From Bidens hawaiensis (taxonomy: Eukaryota; Streptophyta; Magnoliopsida; Asterales; Asteraceae), in assembly GCA_021521415.1 (NCBI GenBank), contig JAIQDT010001666.1, positions 288,001-352,000 on the forward strand: a stretch of 64,000 bases of DNA, in the 5' to 3' direction. The position numbers and the translations under genes are program-made. Under the pieces are notes generated by a model. The model saw only the letters and a list, made by a program, of their open reading frames with translations. It made no database searches and was not told where the DNA came from. Positions 22,261 through 34,239 of the stretch are shown here, piece after piece (position 1 is the stretch's first letter; each line of letters opens with the position of its first letter).

Positions 22261-22704
22261 AAAAGGAAACAAACCTCCTGGTCACTTAGATTAAGTGTTC
22301 TGGCCAAGCAACAAAAGTACCAATTGCGTCGCCAACAGTCGTAATTTCACCTGCCTCAAATGGAATAATTGCTTGTTCCTCTATGGCTCCATCAATACTA
22401 ACTTTATAGCAACCCTCCGGGATTGCTTTTCCATGCAACTGTTGTGGAACCGGTGACCAATGAACTTTACCATTTGCCACCTTGTTACGCTTGTCATTTA
22501 CACACAAACGACATTCATACACCTATAAACCAGCATGTGAAATTAACAATGTTTCGCACAGTACATACCTTTATGTCAGCAGGTGGGGAAACTTCATCTG
22601 TAGATACATCAACTTTTCTTTTACGGCTTCTCCGTTTTACCTAAAAACAATTCAATGAATCAATCAACAATTAAAGGAAAAAACTGAAATTGCCAAATAC
22701 TTAC

Positions 22705-23346
22705 TGACGGTTTTTCGAGCCGTTACTATCCGGAGTGTGGTGTAGTTGTGTTGATGCTTGGTCAACATTGTTCTCTACAGGCTTCATTGGTAATATAAAA
22801 GAAATTGAAATTGTTAGACTTATTAGGTTATAAAATATAAAAACTGAAATTGCCAAATACTTACTGATGTCGCGCTCTGGGGATCGACTACCGTTTGGTC
22901 AACACTTTTTTCCACAGACTTGGCCTGCAATTCAGTAATAGAAAATGAGCACACTCACATTGGAAACAAATTATAAAAAGTACTGAAATTTTCAAATACT
23001 TACTGATGTCGCGATATAGGGAGTGGGTACCGTTTCGACAACTATTTTATCCGTAGACTTGGCCTACAATTAACTTATGCACAATCAGCACACTCACATG
23101 GAAAGTTAATTATTAAAACAAATCAATCAAACTGTCAAATGCTTACCTGAGAAGCGCATTATTGTTGCACAGCCTCACCTGAGGTTAAGATGTTTCCCAT
23201 AGAACTGGCCTACAAATCAATTTATTAGGTTATGGAAAATGAAAAATCACATGGAAAGTTGTAATAAACAAAGAAATTGTCAGATACTTACTAGTGCTGT
23301 CATTTTATTTTGCGCCACAGCACTAGTACTTTTGGTTAGAACCAAC
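22705..23346 (-). repeat. tandemly duplicated micro-exons in the TnpA-like gene
   Basis: Five similar small exons on the minus strand, by eye at 22781-22705, 22924-22865, 23063-23004, 23209-23147 and 23346-23292, about 140 bp apart. Each has a GTAAGT-like donor next to ...GCGACATCA and an acceptor before GCC(AAG). Encoded segments are alike, for example AKSVEKSVDQTVVDP and AKSTDKIVVETVPTP. Intron sequences (AATACTTACTGA) are repeated too, so exon and intron were duplicated together. Confidence 0.6.
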
Positions 23347-25767
23347 CTAGTTGGGAACAAGATTTACCTACGAATTGTGACAAAAACAGTGCCAATTATG
23401 TATGTCGAATGCATTAATTAATATGTAGCATACGTCACTTACTTGACTTGCCGACATTTGGGGCAACAATCATTCGAGATGTCTGAACCTGGCCTCAAAT
23501 GCTAACTGTTCCTTCTCACGGCTTGTTAGCATAGCATTCGTGGATTCAAGTAGAGTCGTCAACCTCTTCACCACTTTATCTCTCTGAACCGCCTCATACT
23601 CAAGTTGGGCAATCCGTTGCTTAAACGAGCCTTTTACCCGACTCACACCCCAATATTTACCTGTTGTCAATCCGTACCCAATCCCTTTTAAAACCCACCT
23701 TTCTCTTTGACAAGCACTAAGGTGAAGGCATCTGTGCAGAGTTCAAGTGCCAGGGCTCCAGAGGCGATCTGCTCCTCATGCTGAACCTGCAAGAAAACAA
23801 ATATTCTAATACACTTGTAACACGCTTATGTATCCACATCAAGTGTTGAGACAAGTTATACAGACTCAAGTTTTTTTGACACCAATATAAGGCAATGAAT
23901 TGACTTTAACATGATTTAAACATTTTAATACTAAAACATACTAATTTGGTTGCCCCGCCTTCGACAATAGCATTCTTGTATGCACCATCTTTGTCCTCCC
24001 TTCCTTTCATCCACATTAATGCACGGCCGGGGATCTCATCCGGTTCAATTTCCTTCTTTTTGACCTTGTAAAATATTCAAGAGAAAGCAGCTGACGGTCA
24101 TGTGTTAGACACATATCCAACAAATCATTGAACTTGAGAGAAAGCAGCTGACGGTGATTACCAGTTTCTCTCGAAGGTAGGTATAACCCCCTCGTCCCAT
24201 GTGATGATCAAAAACATTCTTTGCTCGAGCTCCCTTTGATGAAGGCGATTTTTTTCTTCAACCACACATTATAATCATTTCATTATATTTAAACAAAAAA
24301 ACATAAACCATATATAGTCGATCAATCTACGTTTGCAGAGTAGAGGATTTATACCTAAAACTGCTCTGATTGTGTATACTCAACGAAGCGATCCCAGTCT
24401 TCTTGCCTGATCATCGTCCTATGTCCCTTCGGTATCGCCTTCAGCTTCAGAGGTTTACCGATGTTCGGCATAATGTATTTGGCATACATTTTTCTTCTGA
24501 AATCCCGAAGAAGGTGTCCGAGCCGATTCATCACAGAAGGCCTGTGAGACGCCTCAATCTCAAAATATTTCTGCATAATATAATACAGTAAAGGTAAATT
24601 ACATCTCAAAATATAAATTGCACAAATAAAAATAAAGAATAACCGTTATTTGTTCACACAGTTTATCTATAAGCTCCTTCGTGACCTCCGTCCAACTTAG
24701 ATGTATCAAGCCAACTATTTCCCTTACAACATCCCCTAAAAAACTTGCAAACTTTGATCTGTTTTGGCCAGTGAACCTACCTAGATTATCAAACTCCACT
24801 GCAAGTCTAACACCACCATAGTTTGCATATTCGGTACGTAGCTTAGGTAACCTCGTCAACCCCCTTGTAGGTTTTTTCGTAGTAGCAAAACTGTTGATGG
24901 GTTCGATAACCATCGTCCCTATATCATCGTCCCTACCAGTCTGACCGTCGTCGTCGTTGCCTTCCTCGCTGGAGTAGCCTTCAGTGTCGTCTGATTGAGC
25001 GTTATCGTCGTCGTTGGCTTCCTCATCGGAGTATAAACAAGTTCTTCTTCGATTCTTTCATCTATAAGCTTCATCTTCATTTGTTTTTTAATAATTTGGA
25101 GTGTAATTTGGAGTATAAATCACCGTCGTCTGATTTGTGGATTGGAAAATTTTTAATAATTTGGAGTGTAATTTGATTTTTGGAGTGTTATGCAATTTGG
25201 AGTTTTTAAATATTTGGAGCCAATATTTTGAAGTTTAGTTTTGCCTCCCTTTTATTTAAGAACCAATAGATTATTGGCATACTTTTTATGGCAGAGAACC
25301 TGTGGCTGAAAATAAACACTTTGACAGAAGATGGTTGCATAAGCTTGTTCCTTGCGTATTAGGATATTTATATATGTTTATGTACATTAGCATGTTACAA
25401 ACGTAATAGTGTTTTTTAACAAAGTGTTTTTTGTTTTATTTTTATATTTAACCAAGTGTTTTTTTGTTTTTTCGATTTGTTTTAAGATACTCCATAATTA
25501 CCATTCATTAAAAGTTTTCATACAAAAGACACCATTACAATACATTCCATGAAACAAAATAAGAGTGAATAACAAAATAGATGATACAGGAAACTATTAA
25601 AGTAAAGCATTTAAAAGCTAACCAACCAACATTCAACACAATAACCTAAAAAGTGTATCAATACAACCATACAAATACTATCCAGAGTGACCAAATCACA
25701 AATGTTCAAAAATTCACCAAACATATCACCAAAATATTTCCCAAATGTTCCAAACATCACCAAATCA

Positions 25768-26805
25768 CTAATCAACTTTTGAAACTAACAAAGTACCTTC
25801 ATTGAAGTCAATTTCAAATCTGCACTTATCACCAATCTATAATTCATTTTCCTCCTTGAAATTTTTCCATTTTGGTAACCAATATCTGAATTTCAGCTTC
25901 GACACTTCACCATGAAGTCTCATTTTTTTACAACCTTCGGTATTGACCAAAGTGATTAGCATTCCATCATAGGCATCAATCTTGGTAGCAATGTGACCCG
26001 GAAGACGCTGTGACAAGCAAATTTCAAATATACATGTAAATAAAAAAGAAATTTAAAAATTCAATTTACCAATTTCTTGGTGACGTTCATGTGGAAGACG
26101 ATTTTAGAGTCATCATTTTTCTCATCAAGATGAATTGGGTTTTGGGAGGAACTACCTTGATTGCTTAATTGATAGTTAAGAAACAACTGATTTGGACCAG
26201 GAAGGATAAATTCTATGTCATCTTCATGTAATTGTCACCAAATTCTTGAATCACGTACCACTCAGGGAAATCCTACTAAACATGTTAATTAAAAGATATT
26301 TGAATTTGAAAACAATCATTAAAAACAGAAATTAAAACTTACCAAGTAATGGATGTGTCGGTTTCTGACTGGAATACATATCATAGTACCGGATTGATCA
26401 TTTACGTTTCTTTTGAAAGTAAACATATTCAACATTGATCTTGATTCAAGCTCAAAAACAACATATGTTCCAGCTTCTATACAACATTCTCTGATTAATT
26501 CAGTCCAACAGGTTCCAAAATAAAAGTCATCAAGTACTTTGATTATAACAACAGAAAACGTTCTACCACTTTGATCATAAATCAAACAACAGCCGGTATT
26601 CGATTTCATGTCAGCAAACATTGGTTGAACAGCTTTAGGAATGAGCTATAAGTAACACAAAAAATTTTCTTAGAATGTATATGTTGCAAAACTGTATAAT
26701 GTTTCATAAAAAAAATTTAACCAGATAACATTAACATACCATCCTACTCATGGAATCGCTGTCGATATCTACCAGGAACTTAACTCTATTATTGCGACGT
26801 GGCAT
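25768..26805 (-). pseudogene. B3-domain (REM-like) DNA-binding protein carried by the CACTA
   Basis: Four exons by eye: 26805-26740, 26645-26343, 26272-26070, 26007-25768. The first B3-like domain spans exons 1-2: KFLVDIDSDSMSRM, LIPKAVQPMFADM, LIYDQSGRTFSVVIIKV, CWTELIRECCIEAG and TYVVFELES, the order of beta strands and helices seen in plant B3/REM proteins. After a linker (GSSSQNPIHLDEKND), a second one runs from FHMNVTKKLV through RLPGHIATKIDAYDG to RFEIDFNEG. B3 domains bind DNA in the nucleus. A frame change in exon 3 near 26225 and a TAG at 25837-25839 (probably from CAG) break it. It lies between the TnpA-like and Ulp1-like genes and is probably captured cargo. Confidence 0.65.
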
Positions 26806-27180
26806 TTTTATGTTCTTACCAGGATAACCGATGTCTAGGAATTACAGTAAATACGAATTATAGTAAAGCGAAGTAGAAGTCGATTTAGGGTTTTGAAGTT
26901 AAAAGGGGTTTGAATTTTGGTTTTATTTATATCTACACATTTAATTATATATATATTTTGGTTTTTGTTTTATAACTTTTTAAAAATAGTATAAAAACAT
27001 TTACTTTTAGTTTTTTTTACTAACATTCCGGTATTAAATTTCGTTAAAAGTTGAGTTCGTTTAATAAATCGTATTTTTTAGATAAAATTAAAATTTTATC
27101 CATTATTGAAGTATTATCTTAACCATTAGTAAGATTTTCTGGATAAGATTTACAACTTCGTAATAGAGAAGCTCATAACA
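26806..27180. other. AT-rich spacer upstream of the B3-like gene
   Basis: Likely promoter side of the minus-strand B3-like gene. No further gene or repeat was recognised. Confidence 0.35.
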
Positions 27181-28345
27181 TTCTAGTGTTATCATTATCA
27201 TATGTAGTTTTGTATCATTATCATCTTCTAGGTTATCATCATTACCATATGTGTTATGATGATGATCAACATCATAAAGTTATCAACATTATCATGTATT
27301 ATAGTGGTTATCATCATCATAATCATCGATCACCGTCACCATGAAACGGCATCATCATCAGACGTGCGGGTAATCAACGTGGTCATTGTATAGGCTATCG
27401 TAGTCTGCGTTGATCATACGGGTAACATATATCTCGCTAGCAGTGTCGTCATCATCGTCACACATCATCATCATCATCATCAGCATCATCATCATCATCA
27501 TCTGATTGCCATGTACGGGATGTAAATATTAGCGATCACTGTCGGCACCATCTTATGAATTGTTGTCGTCATCAAACGACATCATTAGTCGTACATGCTA
27601 CCATCAGTATGACCATCGTATACGTTATCATGGACATCGTCGATCATACGGGTTACATATCATTAAACATCGGTGTCATCATCATCATCAACATATATAT
27701 ATATATATGTGTGTGTGTGTGCGCTCATGTGTGGCGTATTGTCACATAGGTACATATAATTGGTCCTCATCATATATATGTGTGATCATCATCATAGACG
27801 TCATGCTCGTCGTACGAGCTATAGTCGCCATCGTATGGGTTGGCGTAAGCAAACCGTACCATATAGGTTAGCATCATCAATATGATAACCATCACCAACC
27901 CAGGTTGTTATATTAGCATCGTCTCGTCATAATTGGGCCAATCATCATGGTCATCATACGGGATAGCACCGTCATCGTCTCATGTATTGCATATCCGCAA
28001 TCATACTACACACCACCTACTACCACGAGCCACCGCCCACATTCGCCACAACGACCCCCAGCACCAACCACTAACCACACTCCACCACCACCCACCACAC
28101 CACCACCACCCACTAATATTATGTATAAATATATATACATTTATTTATACCCATCCACCACCACCACCCACTACCCACCACCACCACCACCACCACCGAC
28201 CTCCGCCACCACCACCCACTGCCCACCACCACCACCCACCACCACACATCCGCCACCACGAACCACCATACCTCCGCTACCGTCCACCACCATCATGACC
28301 ACCTGAACCCACCACCACCCACTAATATTATATATATATATATTG
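27181..28345. repeat. low-complexity block: (ATC)n, (TA)n/(GT)n and (CCA)n
   Basis: From 27181 to about 27960 the sequence is dominated by TCATCA/CATCAT, with a longer pure run near 27466-27502 and a TA/GT microsatellite near 27690-27722. From about 28010 to 28320 it is CCACCA/CCACCC-rich, with two TATATA stretches (28125-28145, 28330-28342). The His/Pro- and Gly/Val-rich ORFs here are products of the repeats, not genes. Confidence 0.85.
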
Positions 28346-28578
28346 CTATTATACAATACTAACCGTACGATTAAAATTTAAAAGCACGCGCCTTCTTTTA
28401 AAAGAGTCAAATAATTACCCTAACTCATCTTCTTCTGGAACGGCTATAATTATTCCCAAAATTCTACCTCGTAAGTCAATATTCCTAAAAACCATCGACA
28501 ATTTGTTTCTACGGTGAAGCAAAATCACAAGCATAAGCACAAGCCCGAGTGGTTTAATTATTCTGGATCGGAACCAAA

Positions 28579-31500
28579 ATGAAGAACCCTAACTCATCTA
28601 CTTCTGGAACGGAACCAAGGACGAAGCAAAAGCACGATAGGTCTCAGAATGAAGATGGAACAGGTGTTACTTTATGATTTTTTTAGCGTTTTAGGTTTAC
28701 TTAATCTTAAAATGTAAGCATTTGTTTGAATCTTCTTATGTATTAACGCGTTTGAAAAGTGTGTTTTTGTTGTAATACATATCTTTGTTTTTTTAAATCT
28801 ATGTATAATATTAAAGCATGTTTTGTGCGTATGATTAGCGTGTTATGGCTTTGGTATGAGAATTTATCATTGTGATGTTTGATAAGAGTTTTCTGTTTTC
28901 TTGTGATTCGTGTTGTTATCCCTTGCCCCCGTGTTTTATTGTATGTATGTGATTCAGTTGTCGAAAAAAACAAGACTGATAAAAGGAAGAATAAAAACAT
29001 TGCTCCGGTGGGGAAAACAAAACATGTTGTGGAAGTAGACTCTGATTTAGACCTTGACACAAAAATCGACAGGTTGTTGTCAAAGCGGAAACAGGTGGAA
29101 CACAGCACCTCTGGCCCGGACTTTCAGCGTTCGAAAAAGAGAGCCATTAAAGAAAAGAAGCCAACCGAGAGGGGAAAACCTTTTGTTGAATTTGTAGACA
29201 AAAAATTGAAGAATAGGTGTGCACCTATTAATATTGTTAATGCAGTGAAGGCAATGACCACTGCCCAAAAAACTTATGTAGAAGAAATGGGTTTCGGGTC
29301 AATGTTAAGACTTCAAGTAACCCAAACTCCAACAACTTTGGGATATTGGTTGCTCATGAACTATAATAACCGTTTAAATGAATTGAACATTGGGAGCGAT
29401 GTTATTAAGATAACACCACAAAAAGTACATGAAGTGTTGGGGATACCAATGGGTAAGATTCCTTTTTTAAACAAGAGTAGACCAAGATTAGGGGAAGATG
29501 TTACTACAGATTTGTTCAAAAATCAATTCCCGACAAATTCAAGAATAAGTATAAAGCATGTGAAAGACAAACTGGCCGCGAATCAAGGAGTTGGTGAACT
29601 GTTTAAGATTAATTTCCTTGTGTTGTTCAATACCTGTATAGGATTTGTGACAAAATCAACAACAGTCAATCAACGATTCAACGCCGCAATTGATAAAACC
29701 TCGGATATTCCAAATATGGACTGGTGCAGCTATGTTATTCAAAACTTGAAAATGACAAAGGAAGAATGGAGAGGTATCAACATTCAATACAACGGTCCGA
29801 TCACCTTCCTTGTGATGCTTTACACGCATGAATACCAGAAAAAATATGGTCCATTTGGGACTCCCGTCACAATGCCTGTAGTTAACTACATAACAACAAC
29901 TACTCTTAATAAGATGGAAAAATACTTGGAGAATAATGGTCCTCCCTTAGAAGAAGATGCTACTAAGGTTGTTGCTGCTGTGACGTTTAGTGTTGACGGG
30001 AAAAGGGATTGATGCGGCTGCTGCTGCTCCTGCTGCTGTGACCGTTAGTGTTGCTGGGAAGGGACTTGATGAGACTGCTGATACTGCTGTTGTGACAGTT
30101 AGTGTTGCCGGGAAGAGACTTGATGAGACTGCTGCTGTGGCTGCTGCTGCTACTGCTGCTGTGATGGTTAGTGCTGCCGGTAAGCTTGGAGTTGAAGAAA
30201 ACACTGCAGCTGAGGAGAAACAAGAACATGGTATTAAACTTGTTATTTTCTTCTAAAAAACTCTCATATCTCTTATCTCTACATGCATTTTATGTAATAC
30301 AACGTTATATGCAATTAAAAAACAGATGGTCAAAGTGCATCTGAAACAGATAATGCAGATCAAACAACTGAACAAGATTTGGATAATTATGTAAGCGATT
30401 ATTCACCTTTAAGTTTGCAAATGCCTATCATGCTTGTTGACTATTATTTAACTCCATTACAACTGGTTGGGATAAATTGAAAATGTTTTTGAATTAACAA
30501 TAACTATATTTTCTTTTTACAATCTTGGAATAAGGCAATGGATAACAAGTTGAAGAAACTTGATAAAATTTGCTCCGAGATCAACTAGTTGGTCCGTCAA
30601 GGAAAGGATAGACATTCATCAAATGAGAATATCTTTGCTAGATGTTGTTAATGGGAAAATAGATTCACTAATAATGTGGTCCCTAAAACACAAGATTCAG
30701 ATGTTGGTGTTGGTGGTCCAGTGGCTGCTCTAAAAGGTATTTGGGCTAAATTAATTATTAGTATAATTAAAACGCTCCTTAAACACTTATGTTGTTATTT
30801 TAAACTTATTACATCTGTGTGATGCAGTTGATTCAGATGTTGGTGTTGGTGGTCTAGTGGCTGCTCAAAAAGGTATATCATATATGTACCAACTTAATTA
30901 TAATCACAGTTGAACATATTACATCTTTGGTTGTCGTAAAAAATGATTCAGGTGATGCAGGTCAAGAAAACAATGTCTCATACGCAGATATTGATGACGT
31001 TGTTAATACAGTGGTTGCGTGGGCAAAAGAGGGTATTTAATTATAAATAAAAACCAAAAGGGGTTGAAGGTATTTAATTATAGTTACAATTATTTTCAGT
31101 CAAATTTAAAGTGAGTTGTTTTATGTTTAACAGTTGACACCGGATTGCCAACAAGTGATAGCCTCATTACACTGAAGTCTCCATATCTTTTGAGAGAGGT
31201 TGACGTATCCGCTAGTGTCATGGTAGATGAATAAATAATTTCAGAGTATATATTTTTTTGTCTTGAAGACATTTGGGAGGAGGTCTACAAGTCCACTCAC
31301 ACGAAATCCTTTAAGGTGGTCTTTGAAAGCTTCTGTCCTGGCATTTATATAGCCACCAATGCAATGGATGCATTCATTGAAGTAATGAACTATGAAGAAA
31401 AGAAAAAATCTGCAGCATCACCGTTCAGATTCTTTGCTTCAAGCACTGTGCTGGTACAAATTAATGTATTTTGTTTGTACTATTAGAAAACACACAATAA

Positions 31501-32321
31501 ACGCTTTAATCATCTGCATTTTAATTATTATACAGACAAGTGACCATTATGCTGAGTCAAGGGGTTACACAGACAAAGAAAGACTGGATGTGTTTTCAGA
31601 CAATATCGAAACACAAATGGCAAGGTGTGGAATTCTATCACTGAAGGAGGTTGGTATAGTGCTCGTGCCAATTCTGCAACGCGATCATTTCTTTGTGGTT
31701 ACCTGCAATCTTCAAACAAGAGTGATAGAATTACTTGACAACAGTGCAAATCAAGAAATACAAGCTGATGCAAAGTTTAAAAGTTTAGAAGACAAATCAA
31801 AAGCAATTAGAGAGAATTTTGAAGAAAGATACGGAAAGACTCCTGATATATTGGTAAACATATATACCTTTAACCCAAAAAATATACATACCTGTTATAA
31901 AAATTGTCAAAATACTTAAATTGCTTTCTATTTTGTGTAGAGAAACGTCTTTTGCATGTATCTTAAAACAATCAAACACCCCATTACTCAGCAAATCCAA
32001 GTAGCAACAATCAATAGATTGAAGATGACATGGAGAACAACAAGTAATGGAATAGATTGTGGTATTTTTGCTATGAGACACATGGAGAAATATGATGGGA
32101 AGAGACCATGGGGGTGTAATCTCAAAAAGGAAGGCCCTAAACAACAAAGACAGCTAAAATGGTTGAGGTCAAAGTATTTGTGTAAAATCCTCCTCTTGGA
32201 TATAAACCAACACAGAAATACTCTTGTCAAGAAAGCACTGCTATTCCATGAAAATGATGACACTTGTTTAACCGGAGAAGAGTTGATTGCTGAACTTAAC
32301 AAAAGGCAACAAAAAATTTGA
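28579..32321 (+). pseudogene. Ulp1-like (C48) cysteine protease gene carried by the CACTA
   Basis: Multi-exon plus-strand gene. Exon 28579-28663 starts MKNPNSSTSGTEPRT and joins in phase to 28958 onward, a 350-residue N-terminal region (NIVNAVKAMTTAQKTY, TPTTLGYWLLMNYNN, ITPQKVHEVLGIPMG). This region is widespread in plant transposon-borne Ulp1 proteins and of unknown function. A repeat-rich linker and short exons follow. The protease spans 31264-31453, 31536-31853 and 31941-32321: SDHYAESRGYTDKERL, DHFFVVTCNL with the catalytic His (about 31686), ELLDNS with the Asp, and SNGIDCGIFAMRHME with the Cys (about 32058). Family members remove SUMO or NEDD8. A frameshift near 30001, a TAG at 30586, a TAA near 30650 and another near 31230 break it, though the catalytic core itself reads cleanly. 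Confidence 0.75.
29980..30197 (+). repeat. in-gene minisatellite, four units
   Basis: Units of about 54-69 bp start GTGACxxTTAGTGTTG at 29980, 30038, 30092 and 30161. They encode VTVSVAGKGLDETA-like segments followed by variable poly-Ala (GCT)n stretches. The first unit has AAAA (30001-30004) where the next units have shorter A runs, which moves the frame and creates TGA at 30010. Confidence 0.8.
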
Positions 32322-32600
32322 ATGATATCAAAACTGACTGCTATGTACTTTTAGATACTTGTTATGATATAGACTTATGGAGATCTCTAGTCTTCTGTTA
32401 TCAGTTTGTAATGCACTTTAAGATAAAAGTTACATGTTGAATCAATGTTTTAACACAAACATAAAAAAATATTATTACCAAAACACACATATAAACACAC
32501 CATCACAAACATACAAATTTTATTACTACTAATCTCTGGGTGACACACATAAAAACACACCATCACTACATCATAAACACTCTTGAAACACCATCACATA

Positions 32601-32936
32601 CTAATCTCTGAGTGACATAAGAAACTTCAACTTCAATTCCATTGAGCAATTCAGTTCAAGAATTGCCTTGCCCAAAAGTTTTAACTCGTCAAGCTCTCTT
32701 TGTCCTGCATCAACCATAAACAAAACAACAAGATATCGGATAGTACTAGTGGGCATTCCAGCAAGAACTTTTGCAATGAGATCCTTGGCATCCAAGTTGT
32801 TGCTAGTCTTTACTAATTCTTCAGTAAGACACTCCCGACAAGCTTTATCTATCTCGATTTGAGCCTTAATTTTCCTTCTGAGGGCAGCCTCGTAGGATCT
32901 GGATGATGACGATGATGATGATGAAGAGCAATCCAT
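32601..32936 (-). CDS. small unknown protein with Ser tract, CACTA-internal
   Basis: 111 codons from ATG at 32936. The start MDCSSSSSSSSSRSYE has a poly-Ser tract from a repeated ATC/ACG microsatellite. The rest is a charged helical sequence (AALRRKIKAQIEIDKACREC, LVKTSNNLDAKDLIAKVLAG, RELDELKLLGKAILELNC). No family is recognised. It faces the end of the Ulp1-like gene and has no introns or stops. It could be a real small element protein or chance; the helical, evenly used codons favour a real one modestly. Confidence 0.4.
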   Translation of the reverse strand: MDCSSSSSSSSSRSYEAALRRKIKAQIEIDKACRECLTEELVKTSNNLDAKDLIAKVLAGMPTSTIRYLVVLFMVDAGQRELDELKLLGKAILELNCSMELKLKFLMSLRD

Positions 32937-33025
32937 TATTAACAAAAAAAAATAATTTAAAATTATGTAGGTATATGAGTTTCACAAATGTGGTGTAGGT
33001 ATATTTAACCAAAAGGCTCACAGAC

Positions 33026-33250
33026 AAAACAAAAGGGTGTCCCACTCTTGGGAAACGCAACCGGACGAATACTAACTTTGTAACAAAAAAACAAAAGGGT
33101 GTCCCATGCTAGGGAAACGCAACCGGACGAATAGTAACCCTGTAATAAAAAAAACAAAATGGTGTGCCACACTAGGGAAACGCAACCGGACAAATAGTAA
33201 CTCTGTAATAAAAAAAAAAACAAAAGGGTGTCCCGTGCTTGGGAAACGCA
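33026..33250. repeat. four-copy tandem repeat, about 64 bp
   Basis: Units contain ACAAAAGGGTGTCCC, then GGGAAACGCAACCGGACGAA, then TAGTAACTCTGTAA. The GGTGTCCC mark recurs near 33034, 33098, 33160 and 33226. A-runs of variable length separate the units. Confidence 0.85.
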
Positions 33251-33495
33251 CAAACTTGTCTCATGTGTTTTTGTTTAATCTAGAGATTACTTGCATTTAT
33301 ATCACCTGCCAGAATTAATTGATCACTATTATACTCACCTGTCAAAAATGCCGGGAAAAATATTATGGTAATGATAGCCTACATTAACGTTAAGCTATAT
33401 CTTACTAGATCTTACTATATCTTACTACAAATCAAACTTAACTACATTAAGTTTGGTTATTCAATCACACCAACAGTTTCAGAAAGATAATAAAA

Positions 33496-33816
33496 ATGTA
33501 TTCTTCTGACAAAACCGTGAAGACCATAGTGAAAACAACGATGGATCTTGAGAAAGAGAAAGAAGACACTTTGTTGAAGACAATTGAAGAGATTAGGGCT
33601 AGACTCGCATTCGAAAAAATAAAGACCTTCGACTCCTGTAAAATCATGTTGTTTGAAGACGACAATGAGTTTTGAGCCATGGTTGCTGATTATCAGAAAC
33701 AACAGTCTGAATGCTATGACTCAGTGTGTGAGACCCTGGTTGACACCATAACTACGGTGTCAACCAACATGAGTTTTAAGGAGATGGGGGCGGAGACTGT
33801 GGACAAGGCGGAGTGA
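33496..33816 (+). pseudogene. small coiled-coil ORF interrupted by TGA, CACTA-internal
   Basis: ATG at 33496 starts MYSSDKTVKTIVKTTMDLEK; a charged helical stretch, KEDTLLKTIEEIRARL, follows. An in-frame TGA at 33673-33675 is followed by 46 more codons in the same frame (MVADYQKQQSECYDSV...) to the TGA at 33814-33816. It precedes the GRF zinc finger on the same strand. No family is recognised. It may be a single gene with one nonsense change, or chance. Confidence 0.35.
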
Positions 33817-34239
33817 TGGTGATGCTAGCTTTGCTGGTCTTGGTTTTTTTGTGATGTATTGTAATTAATGGTACTTTTTGTATGGCATCTTTTGATGAAT
33901 GGTAAATATGGATTATCTTAAAAATCCTTTCTTAACATGTTTTATGTATTGTAATTAATGGTACTTTTTGTGATGCATCTTTTGATGAATGGTAAATATG
34001 GATTAATGGTTCTCATCTTTCTTTGTTAAAAATGTGTGTAATCAATTAGGTTAAAATATGTTATATATTTGTTCAAAAGAGTCTGTTACGCTTGCAACAC
34101 GATACTGTACAAAGACATATATAAATATCCTAAAACGCTAGTAACACGCATGTGTACAACAACTCCTTTCTAAACCCTCCTATATATATATATACTTATA
34201 TATCTAGTTTTGTTTTCAATAAAAACTCCTTTTTTCACC

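Larger units (their letters stand above)
21867..25080 (-). pseudogene. TnpA-like CACTA protein, Transposase_24 plus DUF8039-type domains
   Basis: Minus-strand, many-exon gene from ATG at 25080 (MKMKLIDERIEEELVY), followed by an Asp/Glu-rich tail with a frame change near 25045. At 24913-24650 is TRGLTRLPKLRTEYANYGG, then RLAVEFDNLGRFTGQN and LSWTEVTKELIDKLCEQI, the start of the Ptta/En/Spm (Transposase_24) domain. It continues in exons at about 24580-24360, 24245-24162 and 24062-23950. A coiled-coil exon, FKQRIAQLEYEAVQRDKVV, lies at 23670-23470. After several tiny exons comes VYECRLCVNDKRNKVANG...EGCYKVSIDGAIEE, a DUF8039-like domain (22522-22290), and a basic tail to 21867. This is the likely subterminal DNA-binding partner of TNP2. 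A stop at an exon end (near 24355) and frame shifts suggest decay. Confidence 0.65.

Noticed and set aside
27947..28356. Long His/Pro-rich (plus) and Gly/Val-rich (minus) open frames
   Set aside because: They arise from the CCA/CCACCC repeat; several frames are open at once and no domain is visible.
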